Origin: Collinsella tanakaei YIT 12063
Lineage (GTDB): Bacteria > Actinomycetota > Coriobacteriia > Coriobacteriales > Coriobacteriaceae
NCBI RefSeq assembly: GCF_000225705.1
Contig: NZ_JH126469.1
Span: forward strand, 141,790-205,789
Length of the DNA stretch: 64,000 bases
Reading direction: 5' to 3'
Position 1 is the first letter of the stretch. Every line of letters starts with the position of its first letter. The notes below the pieces were generated by a model, which saw only the letters and a list, made by a program, of their open reading frames with translations, was not told where the DNA came from and searched no databases. Shown one piece after another: positions 8,580-17,358 of the stretch. Position numbers and translations under genes: made by a program.

Positions 8580-9509
8580 ATGAAGCGACTGCTTGATTGT
8601 GTTGCGAGCGATTTTGCTGCAATGGGTAAGGATGAGTTACTAAAGGCGATTGCGGCAAGTGAAGGCCGGACGCTTGTTTCCGAGAGTATTGTCAATTTGC
8701 CATGCCCTATCACCGGTGCGTGCAACTCTGAGGTTTGCGCGGCAATGGGAGCTGATATCCTTTTGCTCAACTTCTTTGACGTGGCAAATCCTTCGATCGT
8801 TGGGCTGCCCCCGTGTCCTCCGGCAGAAACGATACGAATGCTCAAGAAGATGACGGGACGTCCTGTTGGAATCAACTTGGAGCCCGGTAACCTTGGTAGC
8901 AGCGTCGACGAGGGCGGGCCTGGTGCTTGGAACGAGATGTTGCCCGGCTTGGCAGCAACTGCGGATAATGCGAGGCGCGCTGCCGATTTGGGGATAGACA
9001 TCATTCTCGTCACGGGCAATCCCGGCCACGGCGTGAGCAACGAGCGCGTGCATGCGGCCGTGAAAGAGCTGAGCGATGCTGTTGGCGATCGAGTGATTAT
9101 TGCTGCTGGGCGCATGCATTGTTCCGGTGTTGCCTCAGAATCTTCAGAGCGCCTGATCACCGTGGAAGATGTTGCTTCGTTTGCTCGCGATGGTGCTGAT
9201 ATCATTCTTATGCCTGCTCCGGGGACGGTCCCTGGAATCACACTCGAATTGGTTCGCTCTCTTGTGGGTGCTGTTCATCGTGAGGGCAAGTTGGCTATGA
9301 CATCGATTGGAACCTCTCAAGAGGGGGCGGACACTTCGACAATTCGTGCCATTGCTCTTATGGCGAAGCAAGCGGGGACGGATATCCATCATATTGGTGA
9401 CACCGGTTTTATCGGTATCGCCTTGCCGGAGAACATAATGGCTTATAGCATCGCGATTCGAGGCATTCAACACACCTATCGGCGCATGGCGCTATCGGTG
9501 TGCAGGTAG
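8580..9509 (+). CDS. Uncharacterised PTS-operon protein, probable TIM-barrel
   Basis: A 309-residue soluble protein. I recognise it only as a type found beside PTS genes and sometimes annotated as a haloacid-dehalogenase-like or DUF7916 protein. Gly/His-rich loops recur at regular intervals, as at strand ends of a beta/alpha barrel: VTGNPGHGVSN, IAAGRMHCSGVAS, MPAPGTVPGIT, SIGTSQEGAD, HHIGDTGFIG. It has neither a DxDxT/V HAD motif nor a transmembrane segment. I chose ATG 8580, 8-10 bases after GAGAGGAG; a GTG at 8571 is too close to that site. It lies 40 bases after the PTS gene and 48 before the M81 gene. A role in converting the imported phospho-sugar is inferred from context only. Confidence 0.75.
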   Translation: MKRLLDCVASDFAAMGKDELLKAIAASEGRTLVSESIVNLPCPITGACNSEVCAAMGADILLLNFFDVANPSIVGLPPCPPAETIRMLKKMTGRPVGINLEPGNLGSSVDEGGPGAWNEMLPGLAATADNARRAADLGIDIILVTGNPGHGVSNERVHAAVKELSDAVGDRVIIAAGRMHCSGVASESSERLITVEDVASFARDGADIILMPAPGTVPGITLELVRSLVGAVHREGKLAMTSIGTSQEGADTSTIRAIALMAKQAGTDIHHIGDTGFIGIALPENIMAYSIAIRGIQHTYRRMALSVCR

Positions 9510-9557
9510 AAGGGAGGGACGTCGCGTCGCGGCGCCCCTCTAGATGGGAGAACAAGC

Positions 9558-11021
9558 ATGAAGGTATTTGTTGCTCATATGACGTCGGAGTGCAACGAGC
9601 ATGTTCGCAAAGATGCGACGCTCGATGACTTTTTGCTGCTCTATGGCGATGAATGCATAGATGCGATGCATGTGCGCGATATATTCGAGGGGCATGGCAT
9701 CCAGATTGTGCCTTCGATCTTCGCTTCGTTGCACCCAAGTGGCATGATTGAGAAGGCTGCGTTCGATTACATTTGCGATACCATTCTCGATACTCTCAAA
9801 AGTAATATAGACGAGATAGATGCGATCTATTTGCAGTTTCACGGGGCAAGCGGCATTCGCGATCTTGAAGAGGTATCTGCAGAGCACGTTTTGCTTAAAC
9901 GAATACGCGAAATAGCAGGCAGGTATATTCCTGTCGCGCTGGTCATGGATCCTCATGGCAACGTGACGCAAGATCTTGTTTCACGCGTCAATATTGTTCG
10001 GTGCTATCGTCAGTCACCACATTCCGATTCTGTCGATACCGAGCGGGTCGTTGCAGAAAAGCTCGTCGATCTTATGGAGCATCGGCGTCCCATGAGGCCC
10101 GTTATGCGGAAGATTCCCATTATGGTCGGCGGCGAGCGAAGCGTTTCTGCTATGGAACCGATGTGTTCTATAAACCGTCTGCTTGATGAGGCGGAAGAGG
10201 ATCAACGCGTGTTCTCATGTTCATACCACATTGGATATATTCGTCACGATGACGACAAGTTGGGCGCTGCTGTGGTTGTCGTTCCTAATGATCCAGGCGA
10301 TACGGAGTATTGCGCTCAGGTGGCTGAACGTATCTCGCGATATGCGTGGGACCATCGTTTCGAGTTTAAGTTCACGGGTAATTACGGTGAACTTGATGAA
10401 GCGGTGCGTGCGGCTATTGAATTTGACGGGAAGACCGCTGTCATCACAGACTCGGGCGACAACTGTGGTGCGGGTGGTGCCGGTGAAAGCACACTTGTTT
10501 TGCGCGAGCTGCTTACTCAGAGCGTTGGCAAGAAGCGTGTTCTTGTCGCAGGCATTAACGATGCGGGAGCATGCGAAGAACTGTCTTCTGTTACAGTGGG
10601 AAGCCATGTGAGCTTTGAACTCGGTACGGGGTTTGACGATCTGAGCGCTCCCGTTGCCATTGAAGGAACGCTAGCGCATATTGGCGAAGCGGCGATGGGT
10701 CTCGGTAAGATTCACGTGGTGGGTCCATGCTACGTGGTATCAATTGACAGGGCTCCCATCGATGTTCTTGTCGTCAACCGCAACGTGCAATATGGAACGA
10801 TGGAGCAGTTTGCGTACGCAGGGGTCGACTTCCATGACTACGATATCGTGGTGGTGAAAATGGGCTATCTGGATACCTATCTCATCCCGGAGACCGCATT
10901 CCATGTCATGGCGTTGACTGACGGACCAACCATTCAGCGCTCCGAGAACATTCCGTTCAAGCGCGTCTATCGTCCGATGTGGCCAATTGATGATGTGGAC
11001 GAATTAACGTTTATCAAATAG
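9558..11021 (+). CDS. M81 (MlrC-type) family metallohydrolase
   Basis: A 487-residue protein matching the MlrC/M81 layout. The N-terminal domain has HMTSECNEH, where the family has an E-T-N-type motif, then YLQFHGAS and the metal-binding MDPHGN (Asp131, His133) with SPHSDSVDTER. The C-terminal domain has DSGDNCGAGGAGEST, corresponding to the family's D-N-x-G-G-G-x-x-G-D. MlrC is known for degrading linearised microcystin and is a zinc-dependent hydrolase of peptide-like or amide bonds; the true substrates of gut homologues are unknown. No signal peptide is seen, so it is cytoplasmic. It is the last gene of the antiterminator-PTS operon and is followed by a hairpin. I infer cleavage of an amide- or peptide-linked sugar derivative after uptake. 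Confidence 0.85.
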   Translation: MKVFVAHMTSECNEHVRKDATLDDFLLLYGDECIDAMHVRDIFEGHGIQIVPSIFASLHPSGMIEKAAFDYICDTILDTLKSNIDEIDAIYLQFHGASGIRDLEEVSAEHVLLKRIREIAGRYIPVALVMDPHGNVTQDLVSRVNIVRCYRQSPHSDSVDTERVVAEKLVDLMEHRRPMRPVMRKIPIMVGGERSVSAMEPMCSINRLLDEAEEDQRVFSCSYHIGYIRHDDDKLGAAVVVVPNDPGDTEYCAQVAERISRYAWDHRFEFKFTGNYGELDEAVRAAIEFDGKTAVITDSGDNCGAGGAGESTLVLRELLTQSVGKKRVLVAGINDAGACEELSSVTVGSHVSFELGTGFDDLSAPVAIEGTLAHIGEAAMGLGKIHVVGPCYVVSIDRAPIDVLVVNRNVQYGTMEQFAYAGVDFHDYDIVVVKMGYLDTYLIPETAFHVMALTDGPTIQRSENIPFKRVYRPMWPIDDVDELTFIK

Positions 11022-11040
11022 GGAATCTGAATTTACTTTT

Positions 11041-11072
11041 AGGGGTCTGTGGCTGGTCGTTGCAGGCCCCTA
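11041..11072 (+). terminator. Hairpin terminator of the PTS/M81 operon
   Basis: AGGGGTCTG pairs with CAGGCCCCT around a loop of 13 bases. The T tract is poor (ATTTG), though a TTACTTTT run precedes the stem. It lies 20 bases after the M81 stop. The sequence from here to 11248 shows no gene. Confidence 0.6.
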
Positions 11073-11248
11073 TTTGCGTGCAGCGCCAGCGCGTGCGGAT
11101 TTGCCTTTGCATCACGTTGGGTTTCTACCGGGTTTTGCTGCTTCTCGCGTCGCCTTCCTGCACGCTCTGCTCTTTATATGGTTGCGCCGTCCTCATGCGC
11201 ACGCATGTTGGATAATTGCATGCGGATGGATTGAACGGGAGGAATTGA

Positions 11249-11986
11249 ATGGCGCAAACAACAGTTGAGATACTCTATCCCGAATTTGGCAACCAGGCGG
11301 GGGACAACGGCAACGCGATGTACCTTCGCGCCTGCCTGCCTCATGCCACCTTTATAGAAACCGCGTTTGGCGAGGTCCCCGCGTTTGCCACGCGCGATGA
11401 CCTGTCGTTGGTCCTGCTATGCGGCATGACCGAGCGCCAGCAGGAGCGTGTGCTCGAGGCGCTCATGCCGTATCGCGACCGCCTGGCGGAACTCGCAGAC
11501 GCCGGCGTCCCCATGCTCTTTACCGGTAACGCGGTCGAGCTTCTGGGCAACATGATCATTACGCCGGAGGGCCGCGGCATCACCGGCCTGGGACTGTTTG
11601 ATATCGTGACGCACCAACTGACGCCCCAGCGATTCACCGGCGTTGGCCTGGGCACCTTTGAGCCCGCGCCGGGGGCGGACCCCATCGATATCGTCGGTTT
11701 CAAAATGCAATTCACGCAGGCCGAGGGCAAAAATGAAAAATGTCCCTTCTGCGTGCTCAAACAGGGTTTTGGCATCAACAAGAAAAGTGCTTACGAGGGC
11801 GTGCGTCGCAAGAACCTCATCGGCACTTGGTTTTTGGGCCCGCTTCTCACCATCAATCCGCCTTTCACCCGCTGGTTGCTCGATACCATGGGCGAGGCGG
11901 ATGCGCCCCTGGCGTTCGAAGGCGTTTCGATGAGGTCCTATAGCCAGCGCGTCAAGGATTTCGCGACCCCGGGTATGGATGTCTAG
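11249..11986 (+). CDS. GatD-like glutamine amidotransferase-fold protein lacking the catalytic Cys and His
   Basis: A 245-residue CobB/CobQ-type class-I amidotransferase-fold protein that precedes a MurT homologue. The GatD framework is recognisable: YPEFGNQAGDNGNAMYL near the start, GLGLFD, and a C-terminal AYEGVRRKNLIGTW...GPLLTINP. However, where GatD has the nucleophile (ICGGYQ-like), this protein has FTGNAVELLG, with Gly93. Where GatD has the catalytic His (GTYLHGPLL-like), it has GTWFLGPLL, with Leu196. In Staphylococcus aureus GatD these residues are Cys94 and His189, so the positions match. Glutaminase activity is therefore doubtful; a structural partner for the downstream MurT is more likely. 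The start ATG 11249 follows GGGAGG. Confidence 0.8.
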   Translation: MAQTTVEILYPEFGNQAGDNGNAMYLRACLPHATFIETAFGEVPAFATRDDLSLVLLCGMTERQQERVLEALMPYRDRLAELADAGVPMLFTGNAVELLGNMIITPEGRGITGLGLFDIVTHQLTPQRFTGVGLGTFEPAPGADPIDIVGFKMQFTQAEGKNEKCPFCVLKQGFGINKKSAYEGVRRKNLIGTWFLGPLLTINPPFTRWLLDTMGEADAPLAFEGVSMRSYSQRVKDFATPGMDV

Positions 11987-12069
11987 GCGCTAGGCTGGGT
12001 TTAGGCCCGCGACCTGTCCTCGTCCACAAACATGCACTACACGCCCTCCTAGCCAAGGAGTTCATAATA

Positions 12070-13485
12070 GTGAGTACTTCCACCAGCAAAACGCCTCGCT
12101 TCTACCTCGCGCTCGCCGCGGGTAAGGCAACGGCCACCGCGCTTAAGCTTGCCCGCAGAAACGGCGGCCAGCTTCCCGGTTCCGTTGCCGAGGCCATCTG
12201 CCCCGATTTTCTCGCCCGCTGCCCCAAGCCGCGCCGCGTTGTATTTGTAACGGGTACCAACGGCAAAACAACCACGTCCAATTTGCTGGACGATATTCTG
12301 CTTGCGTGCGGGTTCGATCTGGTGACCAACCGCGCCGGCGGCAACATCATCACGGGTATCGAGAGCTCTCTCATAAAGAACGCGCGTATGAGCGGCTCCC
12401 CGCGTTGCCAGGTAGCATGCATGGAGCTGGACGAGTTGTCCTCGCGCCGCGTGCTGCCCCATATGGTTCCCGAGGTGATGCTGGTCGCTAACCTGTATCG
12501 CGACAACTTTACCCGTAACGCTAACCCTGACTATATCTTTAGCGTGATCGATGCGAACATCCCGGCCTCGACGCATTTGGTACTCAACGCGGATGACTTG
12601 ATCTCCTGCCGCCTTGCGCCGCAGGCGACCAATCGCACCTACTTTTCCATCGACCATCTTGAGGACGATCTTGAGGGGCCGGAGGGTATTGTCTGCGATC
12701 TTACCGCGTGCCCGGAGTGCGGCGGCGCGCTTGAGTATGACTGGTGCCACCTGCGCCATCTGGGTCGCGCACACTGCACGTCGTGCGGTTTCAAGAATCC
12801 CGAGCCCGACTATCTGGTGACCCGCGTTGATAAAGAGGCGCATGAGTTTACGGTGCGCGAGCTGTGCCATGCGAAAGACGGCGTGGCGCCGGAGTATACC
12901 TATCACATCGGCACGTACTCAATCACCAATCTGTATAACTTGGTTTCCGCGTTGGTGACGGCTCGCGAACTTGGTGTCTCGGCCAAGGACCTGCAGCGCA
13001 CATTGGCGGACGGCAAAGTCAACGTCACCGCGGCGCGCTTTAGCGAGGAGACGGTGAAGGGCATGCGCCTGGTCAACACCGCTTCCAAGGGCGAGAACAG
13101 CACCGCCACCTCGACCGCCCTGGCGACTATTTGCCGCGAGGCGGGCGACAAGGCCGTGGTGCTGATGCTGGCGGATTACTACCTCGCAACCAATCCCAAG
13201 AAGACCGAGTACACCGGTTGGTATTATCAGGCTGATTTTGAATACCTGGCAGACCCAGCCATCAAGCAGGTTATTGTCCAGGGTGCGAATTCGGACGATT
13301 TGCTGCTGCGTTTGCTGATGGCGGGTATCGATAAGGACAACATTTATCTGGCTGAGACCGAGCAGGAGGCTGCGGATATGGTCGAGCTGGACGGTATCGA
13401 TGGCGTGTTCTGCGCGTATGACATCTTTAACGGCGAGCAGGCCGATGCGTTTCGCACGCGCGTGGCGGAGCGCCTGCGCGGGTAG
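12070..13485 (+). CDS. murT: MurT-like Mur ligase (lipid II amidation type)
   Basis: A 471-residue Mur-ligase-family protein of MurT type. It shows the P-loop VTGTNGKTTT (residues 60-69), the MurT-specific zinc ribbon with Cys214/Cys217 and Cys236/Cys239, and a C-terminal DUF1727-like domain. MurT with GatD converts D-Glu to D-isoGln in lipid II at the inner membrane. The C-terminal site that normally reads like SWIWDVDFE, carrying the third triad residue (Asp349 in S. aureus), here reads GWYYQADFE, with Gln387. That loss parallels the loss of Cys and His in the GatD-like partner. The start is GTG 12070, after CCAAGGAG at 12053-12060. The 83-base gap from the upstream gene contains CTCGTCCA (12019-12026). 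Confidence 0.88.
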   Translation: MSTSTSKTPRFYLALAAGKATATALKLARRNGGQLPGSVAEAICPDFLARCPKPRRVVFVTGTNGKTTTSNLLDDILLACGFDLVTNRAGGNIITGIESSLIKNARMSGSPRCQVACMELDELSSRRVLPHMVPEVMLVANLYRDNFTRNANPDYIFSVIDANIPASTHLVLNADDLISCRLAPQATNRTYFSIDHLEDDLEGPEGIVCDLTACPECGGALEYDWCHLRHLGRAHCTSCGFKNPEPDYLVTRVDKEAHEFTVRELCHAKDGVAPEYTYHIGTYSITNLYNLVSALVTARELGVSAKDLQRTLADGKVNVTAARFSEETVKGMRLVNTASKGENSTATSTALATICREAGDKAVVLMLADYYLATNPKKTEYTGWYYQADFEYLADPAIKQVIVQGANSDDLLLRLLMAGIDKDNIYLAETEQEAADMVELDGIDGVFCAYDIFNGEQADAFRTRVAERLRG

Positions 13486-13554
13486 GAATCGCGCGCCGGC
13501 GGCATCTGCGTGCATGATGCGCGGCGAGCCGTCTGTATAACGATGATGGGGGGG

Positions 13555-13581
13555 GAGGTGCCTGAGGGCGCCTCTCTTTTT
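13555..13581 (+). terminator. Intrinsic terminator of murT
   Basis: GAGGTGCC pairs with GGCGCCTC (one G-T pair) around a four-base loop, followed by TCTTTTTG. It lies 70 bases after the murT stop. Confidence 0.82.
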
Positions 13582-14059
13582 GTGTGCATCTATGTTGTTT
13601 AGGCCCGCTATGCCATTGTGTGGGCTCGCGGTTGCATGGGGGCAGTGTGGGCGTCGGGCGGCGCGTTGCGGGGACCGTCCGGCAAACCGATGAATAAAAC
13701 CAAGAACAACCTGTATCGTATGCTGAGCGCCGTTTACTCATTTCGTAAGCGCTCAGAGGGCTGAATATGCATAAGATGTATAAAGTGCAGCAAGCGCTAT
13801 AGTCATATAGAGTGCCCAACAGGGAAGATATGCATGAGCGACTATGATGAAATATGTAGGATTAGCAGGTATCTTTCAAAATAAGCGTCCAAGATTACGC
13901 TGAGGGGCAAAAGAGTACCGTTCACCCGTCCTTATTGCTAGAAATGAATAAAAACAAGCATATTGAGAATATACTCCTAGACAAGCGCACAGGCGTCGCT
14001 TAGGCGTTTGTGGTAAGAGGCACAAGAAGCAATGTTCCTCTGTGAGAAAGGAAACCACC
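13582..14059 (+). other. Intergenic region before arcC, no convincing gene
   Basis: About 480 bases, the distal part AT-rich. A perfect 8-base inverted repeat (CTGAGCGC 13723-13730, GCGCTCAG 13749-13756) is visible. Short open frames such as a 24-codon one from ATG 13690 lack a ribosome site and overlap that repeat. TATACT near 13971 may be a -10 box for arcC. I see nothing else to annotate. Confidence 0.5.
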
Positions 14060-15022
14060 ATGTCCAAGCCGCTCGGCAAGCCCGATCGCATCGTCGTCGC
14101 CCTCGGCGGCAACGCGCTCGGCAACACCCCTGAGGAGCAGATCGAGAAGGTCGGCCACGCCGCCCACGCCCTCCTGGGCCTCATCGAGCAGGGCAACGAG
14201 ATCATCATCACCCACGGCAACGGCCCGCAGGTCGGCATGATCCAGAACGCCTTCGCCGCCGCCCACGACGCCATCGGCACCCCCGCCATGGACCTGCCCG
14301 AGTGCGGCGCCATGAGCCAGGGCTACATCGGCTACCACCTGCAGCAGGGCATCGGCCGCGAGATGCACCGCCGCTACAAGCGCTGGCACGCCGCCACCGT
14401 CGTCACCCAGATCGAGTGCGACCCGGACGACCCCGCGTTCGCCAACCCCACCAAGCCCATCGGCCCGTTCTACACCGAGGAGCAGGCCAAGGAGATTATG
14501 GCCGAGAATCCCGAGATGGTCTTCGTCGAGGACTCCGGCCGCGGCTGGCGCCGCGTCGTCGCCTCCCCCGAGCCCAAGAAGATCGTCGAGGCCGACTCCA
14601 TCCTGAACCTGCTCGACAACGAGTTCATCGTCATCGCCTGCGGCGGCGGCGGAATCCCCGTGGTCCGCGACTACGGCAACAAGGGCTGCTACAAGGGCGT
14701 GGCCGCCGTCATCGACAAGGATATGGGCGGCGAGCTGCTCGCAGAGGACTGCGGCGCGGACGTCCTGTTCCTGCTGACCGCCGTCGAGCACGTCGCCATC
14801 AACTTCGGCAAGCCCGACCAGCAGGAGCTCGAGGAGCTCACCGCCGACGAGGCCGAGCGCCTCGCCGACGAGGGCCAGTTCGGCAAGGGCTCCATGGAGC
14901 CCAAGGTCCGCGCCGCCATCAAGTTCGCCCGCTCCCGCAAGGGCCGCACCTGCATCATCGGAGCCCTCGACAAGGCCGCCGAGACCATGGCCGGCCTCTC
15001 CGGCACCCGCATCTGCGGCTAA
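14060..15022 (+). CDS. arcC: Carbamate kinase
   Basis: A 320-residue protein of normal length. It has the amino-acid-kinase motifs VVALGGNALGNTP near the N-terminus and ITHGNGPQVGMIQN, then GYIGYHLQQ, VVTQIECDPDDPAF, a GGGGIPV loop, IDKDMGGELLAEDCGAD and GSMEPKVRAAIKF. It makes ATP from carbamoyl phosphate and ADP, releasing ammonia and CO2, in the cytoplasm. The start ATG 14060 follows GAAAGGAAACC. No arginine deiminase or ornithine carbamoyltransferase lies within the window on either side; it appears monocistronic, bounded by its own upstream region and a terminator. Codon use is extremely biased, resembling nifJ, so it is probably a strongly expressed ATP-yielding step. The source of carbamoyl phosphate is not visible. 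Confidence 0.96.
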   Translation: MSKPLGKPDRIVVALGGNALGNTPEEQIEKVGHAAHALLGLIEQGNEIIITHGNGPQVGMIQNAFAAAHDAIGTPAMDLPECGAMSQGYIGYHLQQGIGREMHRRYKRWHAATVVTQIECDPDDPAFANPTKPIGPFYTEEQAKEIMAENPEMVFVEDSGRGWRRVVASPEPKKIVEADSILNLLDNEFIVIACGGGGIPVVRDYGNKGCYKGVAAVIDKDMGGELLAEDCGADVLFLLTAVEHVAINFGKPDQQELEELTADEAERLADEGQFGKGSMEPKVRAAIKFARSRKGRTCIIGALDKAAETMAGLSGTRICG

Positions 15023-15069
15023 CCCCGTCTCCCTTCAGCAGGGCAACCTGCAAGCTAACCTCTCTCCTC

Positions 15070-15098
15070 GACGCCCCCGCTCCCCCTGCGGGGGCGTC
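15070..15098 (+). terminator. Hairpin terminator of arcC
   Basis: GACGCCCCCGC pairs with GCGGGGGCGTC around a seven-base loop. The downstream tract (CTCGTTTAAAT) is only weakly T-rich. A second small palindrome, AGCGGG/CCCGCT at 15185-15203, lies before the next gene. Confidence 0.65.
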
Positions 15099-15296
15099 CT
15101 CGTTTAAATGACATCTTCATCTATGCTTCGGGTCCGTCATCGCGGCTCGTTACATTTTATGAACCGAGATATTGCCTGTCGCAAAGCGGGAAATTTGCCC
15201 GCTAGCTGGGTAGGATAAAAAGACGTGTGCGCGGGGTGCATGGATGCGCCTCGTGCCCGTTCGCTGCCCATCTATATATCTCGAAAGGTGCCGCCC

Positions 15297-17294
15297 ATGC
15301 ATGGAGACACCATTTTGCTCATGACGTTCGTCCTTGCCCTGGTCGCCGCGTTTGCCGGCGGTTTGGTCGCTCGTGCCCTGCGCTTGCCCCCGTTGGTGGG
15401 TTATCTGTTGGGCGGCTTGGCGGTGGGCCCGTTTACGCCCGGCTTCATTGGTGATTCGCAGGCCATGAACCAGCTCTCAGAAGTGGGCGTTATGTTCATG
15501 ATGTTTGGCACGGGCTTGCATTTCTCACTTAAAGACCTGGCCCAGGTCAAAGGTATCGCCGTGCCGGGCGCCATCATCCAGATTGCGCTGGGCACGTTGG
15601 CGGGCTATGGCTTGGCCCAAGCTTTTGGGTGGTCTGCCCAGGCGGGTATCATGCTGGGCCTCTCCGTGTCCATTGCATCGACCGTGGTCCTTATCAAGAA
15701 CCTTACGGATGAGGGCTTGTATCAAACGCGCGGCGGACGCATCGCCACGGGATGGCTGATTGTAGAGGACCTTGCCACCGTCTTGATCTTGGTGGTGCTG
15801 CCGGTGGTGTTTGGTCCGGGCGAGGTGGAGCCCGCGCAGCTTGCGGGGCAGATTGGAGTCGCCCTGGCTAAGACCGCGGCGTTTGTGCTGCTTATGCTGG
15901 TTGTTGGATCTAAGGCGCTGCCGTGGCTCCTCGACCATATAGAGCGCTCCTGTCCGCGCGAGCTATTTCAGCTTGCCGTGGTGGTAGTGGCGCTGGGAAC
16001 GGCCATGCTGGCGTCGGCGGCGTTTGACCTGTCGGTTGCGCTGGGCGCGTTTTTAGCGGGCGTGGTGGTGTCCGGCGATAAGTTGTCGCACCGCATCGCC
16101 GCAGAGGCAATTCCGTTCCAGGACCTGTTCTCGATCATCTTTTTCGCATCGGTGGGCATGATGGTCAATCCGGCAATTTTGGCGGCGCACCTGCCGGAGC
16201 TTCTCGCCCTGGTCGCCTTGATCATGGTGGGCAAGTGGCTCATCAACATGATGCTGGGCATGGCGTTTTCCGCGGGCGTCGAGACATCGCTTACCATCGC
16301 GTCCGGCCTGTCGCAGATTGGCGAGTTCTCGTTCATCATCGGGCAGACCGGTATGGCGCTGGGGATTTTGTCTGCGGATCAATACAGCCTTATTTTGGGC
16401 GGCGCCGTGGTTTCGATTGCACTGAACACCTTTGTGTTCAAGATTGCGGGGCCGGCGGCGCACGCGATCCACAGCCGTCCGGGTCTGGCGAGGTTCTACG
16501 AGCGCCATGCCAAAGCACCCGAGCCGGTAGCGTGCGATATGTGCGGCCACGTGGTAGTTGTTGGTTACGGTAGCGCCGGTGAAAGCGTGGTCGATGCGTT
16601 GACGCGCCTGGACGTGTCCTGCCTGGTGGTCGAGCGCGATTTGGAGACGGCGGAGGCGGCGCAGGCGGCGGGCGCGCACATTCTTGTGGGCGATGCGGCG
16701 AACTCCGAAGTGCTGCGCCATGCGCACCTGGACCAGGCCCGCGTACTTGCAATCGCCATGAGTCACGAGCATTCCGCCGAGAAGATCGCAAGCGAGGCGC
16801 GCGCGGCGAACCCCGACATCAAGATCGTGACGCGCGCCGATACCGCCGCCGGCGTCGCCGCGCTGGTGGAAGCCGGCGCGGACGAGGTTGTTCGTCCCGA
16901 GCTTGAAGGCGGCATAGAGCTGCTTCGCCATACGCTGATCGACCTGGGGTATCGCCCCAAGCAGATCTCCGGTTGCGTGGAGCGCCTGCGCGAGAGCGGC
17001 TACGAGGCGCTGGGCGAGACGTCGCGCACCAAGCGTATCCAGGCGTTTGAGCGCATGGTATCTACTATGTCGGACATCGACATCCAATGGGCGAGCGTGG
17101 GCGAGGGCGCTGCCGGCAAGTCGCTGGCGCAGCTCGATGTGCGCGGTCGCACCGGCGCCCAGGCGGTCGCGCTGCGTCGTGCGGGGTCTGTGCAGCCGTA
17201 TGTCGACCCCGCTGCCCCCTTGCAGGCGGGCGATGTCTTGGGACTTATGGGCACCGTTGAGCAGACCGAGGCGGCCGAGCATCTGTTGGCGTAG
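15297..17294 (+). CDS. CPA2-family cation:proton antiporter with TrkA domains (YbaL/Kef type)
   Basis: A 665-residue membrane protein. The first 400 residues carry about twelve hydrophobic segments typical of Na+/H+ or K+/H+ exchangers (LPPLVGYLLGGLAVGPFTPG, then VSIASTVVLIKNL). Residues from about 425 form a TrkA-N (RCK) nucleotide-binding domain (HVVVVGYGSAGESVVDAL, a GxGxxG fold). A TrkA-C domain closes the protein (GKSLAQLDVRGRTGAQAVALRR). It exchanges a monovalent cation for protons across the inner membrane, gated by nucleotide binding. I chose ATG 15297 after GAAAGGTG; an in-frame GTG at 15225 would add 24 residues unlike the family. The ion cannot be told from sequence. Confidence 0.9.
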   Translation: MHGDTILLMTFVLALVAAFAGGLVARALRLPPLVGYLLGGLAVGPFTPGFIGDSQAMNQLSEVGVMFMMFGTGLHFSLKDLAQVKGIAVPGAIIQIALGTLAGYGLAQAFGWSAQAGIMLGLSVSIASTVVLIKNLTDEGLYQTRGGRIATGWLIVEDLATVLILVVLPVVFGPGEVEPAQLAGQIGVALAKTAAFVLLMLVVGSKALPWLLDHIERSCPRELFQLAVVVVALGTAMLASAAFDLSVALGAFLAGVVVSGDKLSHRIAAEAIPFQDLFSIIFFASVGMMVNPAILAAHLPELLALVALIMVGKWLINMMLGMAFSAGVETSLTIASGLSQIGEFSFIIGQTGMALGILSADQYSLILGGAVVSIALNTFVFKIAGPAAHAIHSRPGLARFYERHAKAPEPVACDMCGHVVVVGYGSAGESVVDALTRLDVSCLVVERDLETAEAAQAAGAHILVGDAANSEVLRHAHLDQARVLAIAMSHEHSAEKIASEARAANPDIKIVTRADTAAGVAALVEAGADEVVRPELEGGIELLRHTLIDLGYRPKQISGCVERLRESGYEALGETSRTKRIQAFERMVSTMSDIDIQWASVGEGAAGKSLAQLDVRGRTGAQAVALRRAGSVQPYVDPAAPLQAGDVLGLMGTVEQTEAAEHLLA

Positions 17295-17358
17295 GGCGCA
17301 TGCGGGCGAGGTAGAGGTGGGCGTAAACCCATGAACCTGCCAATTCTCGTCCAAAAAT

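Noticed and set aside
13690-13764. A 24-codon gene (MNKTKNNLYRMLSAVYSF...)
   Set aside because: No ribosome site, no family, and it overlaps an inverted repeat; chance is sufficient.
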